From Alphaproteobacteria bacterium (GTDB lineage Bacteria; Pseudomonadota; Alphaproteobacteria; Rhizobiales; Devosiaceae): a DNA stretch of 7,531 bases. The position numbers and the translations under genes are program-made. Under the pieces are notes generated by a model. It searched no databases, was not told the origin of the DNA, and saw only the letters and a program-made list of their open reading frames with translations. The DNA lies in assembly GCA_013152625.1 (NCBI GenBank), contig JAADFY010000049.1, positions 1-7,531 on the forward strand, written 5' to 3'. Below, one piece after another: positions 5,796 through 7,531 of the stretch (position 1 is the first letter of the stretch; each line of letters opens with the position of its first letter).

Positions 5796-6880
5796 GGCAA
5801 AAGGTCCGCCACCCAGGGTTCCCAGATCTCGCCGCTGTTCTCATAAAACTCTGCCGCAACTTCCGCACTGTCAGCGTTGCCTGCATTCTGCCACGCCAGC
5901 AACCGGTTCATTTCCTCCAATGGCATGCTGGCCCGGCCCAGATAATCAAAAACCGCCGGCACTTCCACCGCCAGCCATTCCGCCGCCACCACAATCACCG
6001 GTTCGGGCGCAAACGCGCTTTTCTTGGGCGCCCGGCATCCTGGCTGGGCAAGACAGGGCAGAGCTTCTGGGTCGAAGGGGCCCAGATCGACGGCGTCAAA
6101 ACCAAATTGCCACAGCGCTGCATTGGGCTGCCAATAGTAAAAAAGCAGCGGCTCGCGCCGGGACATGGCCTCGGCGATCACCTGGTCGAGTTCAAACCTG
6201 TTCGCCGGGGTAACAACTTCGAACGTACCCTCGATTCCATAGGCCCGGATGAGGTTGGCGTTGATGATATTACAGGCCCAGTCCAGCGGGCAGGTAACAA
6301 AGCGGGGCGGGCGGCCTTGGGAGCGAAAACTCTGCGCGTTTTGGGCCAGCGCGTCGGCTTGGCTGATATCGCGATTGGCGCGGATTGCAAACTCGGGCAC
6401 GAACCAGCCCTGCATCGGTCCGCCGTCAAAGCTGTTTCCGGCCCGACGCACCGACTGGGTTTTAAGAGCGCTGTTCCATACCTCGGCCACCCGGCCAATC
6501 CACAATTCAGGGGCAATGGCCGGCTCCCCGGTGGTGGCCATGGACGACAGGGTTGCCAGATTGTCGCCGCCAATAACCCGAATCTGACACCCCAGTTCTC
6601 CTTCGAGCACCAGAGCATGGATTGCGGCCAGAATAGAGGCCGACGGCCAGCCCATATCGGCAATGGTCACCGGTTTTGTGCCGCACAGGGGCGCAGGGGT
6701 TGCCCCGTCACCCGGGATTGCAACAGGGTCGATGTGATCCGGCTGGCCTTCCTGTCCACCGGCCACGGGGGTAAATAGTGTCAGGCCGGCTGTCAGAACA
6801 AGGGCGGTCGCGAAGGCGCGGCAAAGAACCGCCGCCCCCCTTTTCGGGCGCGGCCCTAGGGCAAGGTCTGTAAATGTCAC
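5792..6880 (-). CDS. Glycine betaine/choline-type ABC transporter substrate-binding protein (OpuAC/ProX-like)
   Basis: This 362-residue protein should be exported: an arginine-containing N-region, a hydrophobic core at about 22-36 and a likely cleavage near VAG (39-41). The mature part resembles the OpuAC family: PVTIADMGWPSASILAAIHALVLEGELG (about 70-97) matches the usual 'W-x-x-x-x-x-x-x-x-x-x-I-L-E-x-x-G' opening, then PAIAPELWIGR (residues 121-130), MQGWFVPEF (156-164) and LLFYYWQPNAALWQFG (245-260). The tryptophans at about 78, 127, 159, 250 and 257 are candidates for an aromatic cage around a quaternary amine. Six cysteines lie in the mature part, including close pairs in CPLDWAC (197/203) and CLAQPGC (276/282), which could be disulfides. 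GTG 6880 is chosen because GGGAG lies 7 bases upstream and the signal peptide begins there. The frame stays open to 7138 without a sensible N-terminus. No permease or ATPase gene is visible next to it. The ligand is inferred only. Confidence 0.82.
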   Translation of the reverse strand: MTFTDLALGPRPKRGAAVLCRAFATALVLTAGLTLFTPVAGGQEGQPDHIDPVAIPGDGATPAPLCGTKPVTIADMGWPSASILAAIHALVLEGELGCQIRVIGGDNLATLSSMATTGEPAIAPELWIGRVAEVWNSALKTQSVRRAGNSFDGGPMQGWFVPEFAIRANRDISQADALAQNAQSFRSQGRPPRFVTCPLDWACNIINANLIRAYGIEGTFEVVTPANRFELDQVIAEAMSRREPLLFYYWQPNAALWQFGFDAVDLGPFDPEALPCLAQPGCRAPKKSAFAPEPVIVVAAEWLAVEVPAVFDYLGRASMPLEEMNRLLAWQNAGNADSAEVAAEFYENSGEIWEPWVADLLP

Positions 6881-6887
6881 CTCAGGT

Positions 6888-6892
6888 CTCCC
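6888..6892 (-). promoter_or_regulatory. Ribosome binding site fixing the GTG start at 6880
   Basis: GGGAG on the minus strand is 7 bases before GTG 6880. It supports this start over the much longer open frame that reaches 7138. Confidence 0.55.
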
Positions 6893-6923
6893 GCCGCTTC
6901 GCCGTAAAACTGCAGGGTTCGGG

Positions 6924-6942
6924 TGCAACGATATTGTTGGCA
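6924..6942. promoter_or_regulatory. Candidate operator: AT-rich imperfect palindrome
   Basis: CAACGATATTGTTG at 6926-6939 is a 14-base palindrome with six of seven pairs matched. TGC before it and GCA after it extend the symmetry if one extra G is allowed. It lies in the 276-base spacer between two divergent transporter genes, downstream of the candidate minus-strand promoter at 6978-7006 and within the presumed leader of the betaine-type gene. A repressor binding here could act as a roadblock. No regulator gene is in the window, so its function is a guess. Confidence 0.3.
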
Positions 6943-6977
6943 CGATTGCCCATAGCCCGGCTTGAATTAACGATAGA

Positions 6978-7006
6978 GGTATAAGGGGGGTCACCCATCG
7001 ACACAA
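6978..7006 (-). promoter_or_regulatory. Candidate promoter for the betaine-type binding protein gene
   Basis: On the minus strand TTGTGT (7006-7001) is separated by 17 bases from TATACC (6983-6978). Each hexamer matches about four consensus positions, so this is a weak candidate. It would give a leader of roughly 90 bases before GTG 6880. I found no equally good plus-strand promoter for the gene starting at 7157. Confidence 0.3.
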
Positions 7007-7156
7007 TCGCCATGAAACAGGTGACTCCCGCCACAATTGACGATAAAACCCTATACAGCGGGGCACAAACCGTTGCCCCGGACAACGCGTCGTGCCTGAT
7101 GCTGGCAAAATTACCGCCTGGCATGGGGCCGCGAACAAAATGCAGATGAGGGAATC

Positions 7157-7531
7157 ATGCGTCTTTTGAAAATTTCACTTTCCACGGCGGTTGCAGTGGC
7201 CGCGCTTTCCGCCGCCACCCCGGCGTTTGCCCAGGCAAAAATCGGTTTTCTGGGTGGGTTTACCGGCCCTATTGAAGCAATGGCGCCGCCAATTTTCGAG
7301 GGCGCCAAACTGGCCGTCCAGCATATCAACGCCCAGGGCGGCGTTCTTGGCGGCACGCTCGAGATCATTTCCGGTGACAGCACATGCGCCGATGCCACCG
7401 CCGCCGCCAGCGCCGCCGACCGGATGATCAACACCGAAAATGTTACCGCACTTGTCGGTCCGCTTTGCTCGGGCGCAACGATTTCGGCCGCCAACAATGC
7501 TGCCATTCCTGGCAATACGGTGATTATCTCA
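7157..7531 (+). CDS. Branched-chain amino acid-type ABC transporter substrate-binding protein, partial (N-terminal 125 codons)
   Basis: The frame starts at ATG 7157 and is open to the right edge. It begins with a clear Sec signal peptide: MRLLK, a hydrophobic core of Ala/Val/Leu and TPAFA, with cleavage expected after Ala25. The mature start, AKIGFLGGFTGPIE, then IFEGAKLAVQHINAQGGVLGGTLEIISGDSTC (about 47-78) and TALVGPLCSGATISAANNAA (96-115), is the standard N-lobe of LivJ/LivK-like periplasmic binding proteins (Peripla_BP_6, HAAT family). These proteins feed amino acids or related ligands to a LivHMGF-type transporter. The two cysteines (Cys78, Cys104) may pair. GAGG lies 5 bases before the ATG. 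The permease and ATPase genes, if present, would lie beyond the right edge. Ligands in this family range from leucine to amides, urea and aromatic acids, so the substrate is open. Confidence 0.9.
   Translation, partial: MRLLKISLSTAVAVAALSAATPAFAQAKIGFLGGFTGPIEAMAPPIFEGAKLAVQHINAQGGVLGGTLEIISGDSTCADATAAASAADRMINTENVTALVGPLCSGATISAANNAAIPGNTVIIS

Noticed and set aside
6107..6778. Plus-strand open frame of 223 codons within the betaine-type gene
   Set aside because: It is a mirror of a well-supported gene on the other strand in GC-rich DNA, with no domain or start signal.
6938..6949. Sigma54-like promoter (TGGCAC followed by TTGC)
   Set aside because: Only two bases separate the elements, whereas sigma54 sites need about five.
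7037..7057. TTGACG followed by TATACA as a sigma70 promoter for the gene at 7157
   Set aside because: The spacer is 9 bases, far too short.
6881..7138. Extension of the betaine-type binding protein to TTG 7138
   Set aside because: It would bury the signal peptide behind 86 residues of non-conserved sequence, while GTG 6880 has a good Shine-Dalgarno sequence and gives a normal exported protein.

Overview
The window looks like ordinary chromosomal DNA from a GC-rich alphaproteobacterium. That assignment rests on a DUF2125 protein, a CpdR-like single-domain receiver, an MJ0042-type zinc-ribbon protein placed divergently from ftsE-ftsX, and generally GC-rich third codon positions. The closest genus cannot be told from sequence reading alone. 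I see no mobile element, CRISPR array, tRNA, rRNA or phage gene.

Layout. At 1-614 (minus) lies the 5' part of a DUF2125 gene, running off the left edge. Divergent from it is chaC (804-1331, plus), a gamma-glutamylcyclotransferase. A small unrecognised gene (1424-1783, minus) follows, converging on chaC and carrying its own well-formed sigma70-type promoter at 1840-1868. Next is a minus-strand operon read ftsE (3679-4338), ftsX (2754-3686), plsC (1932-2726): the ABC-type cell-division complex followed by a lysophosphatidic acid acyltransferase. Divergent from ftsE is a plus-strand pair with no intergenic base between the genes: a membrane-anchored zinc-ribbon protein (4503-5369) and a CpdR-like response regulator (5370-5795). 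The regulator's stop codon overlaps, tail to tail, the stop of a glycine-betaine-type ABC substrate-binding protein gene (5792-6880, minus). After a 276-bp divergent spacer, a branched-chain-amino-acid-type ABC substrate-binding protein gene starts at 7157 and runs off the right edge.

How the genes fit together. The central block is envelope and cell-cycle housekeeping: FtsEX regulates septal cell-wall hydrolysis, PlsC makes phosphatidic acid, and CpdR-type receivers control ClpXP-dependent turnover of cell-cycle proteins in related bacteria. The right part is solute uptake. The left part combines glutathione turnover with an envelope-anchored protein of unknown function.

Several start codons are not ATG. 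ftsE and plsC appear to start with TTG, and the small unknown gene and the betaine-type binding protein with GTG. Each has a Shine-Dalgarno sequence at good spacing. I do not see a clear new biological system. The best leads are the orphan gene at 1424-1783, the coupled zinc-ribbon/CpdR pair, and a few unassigned inverted repeats.
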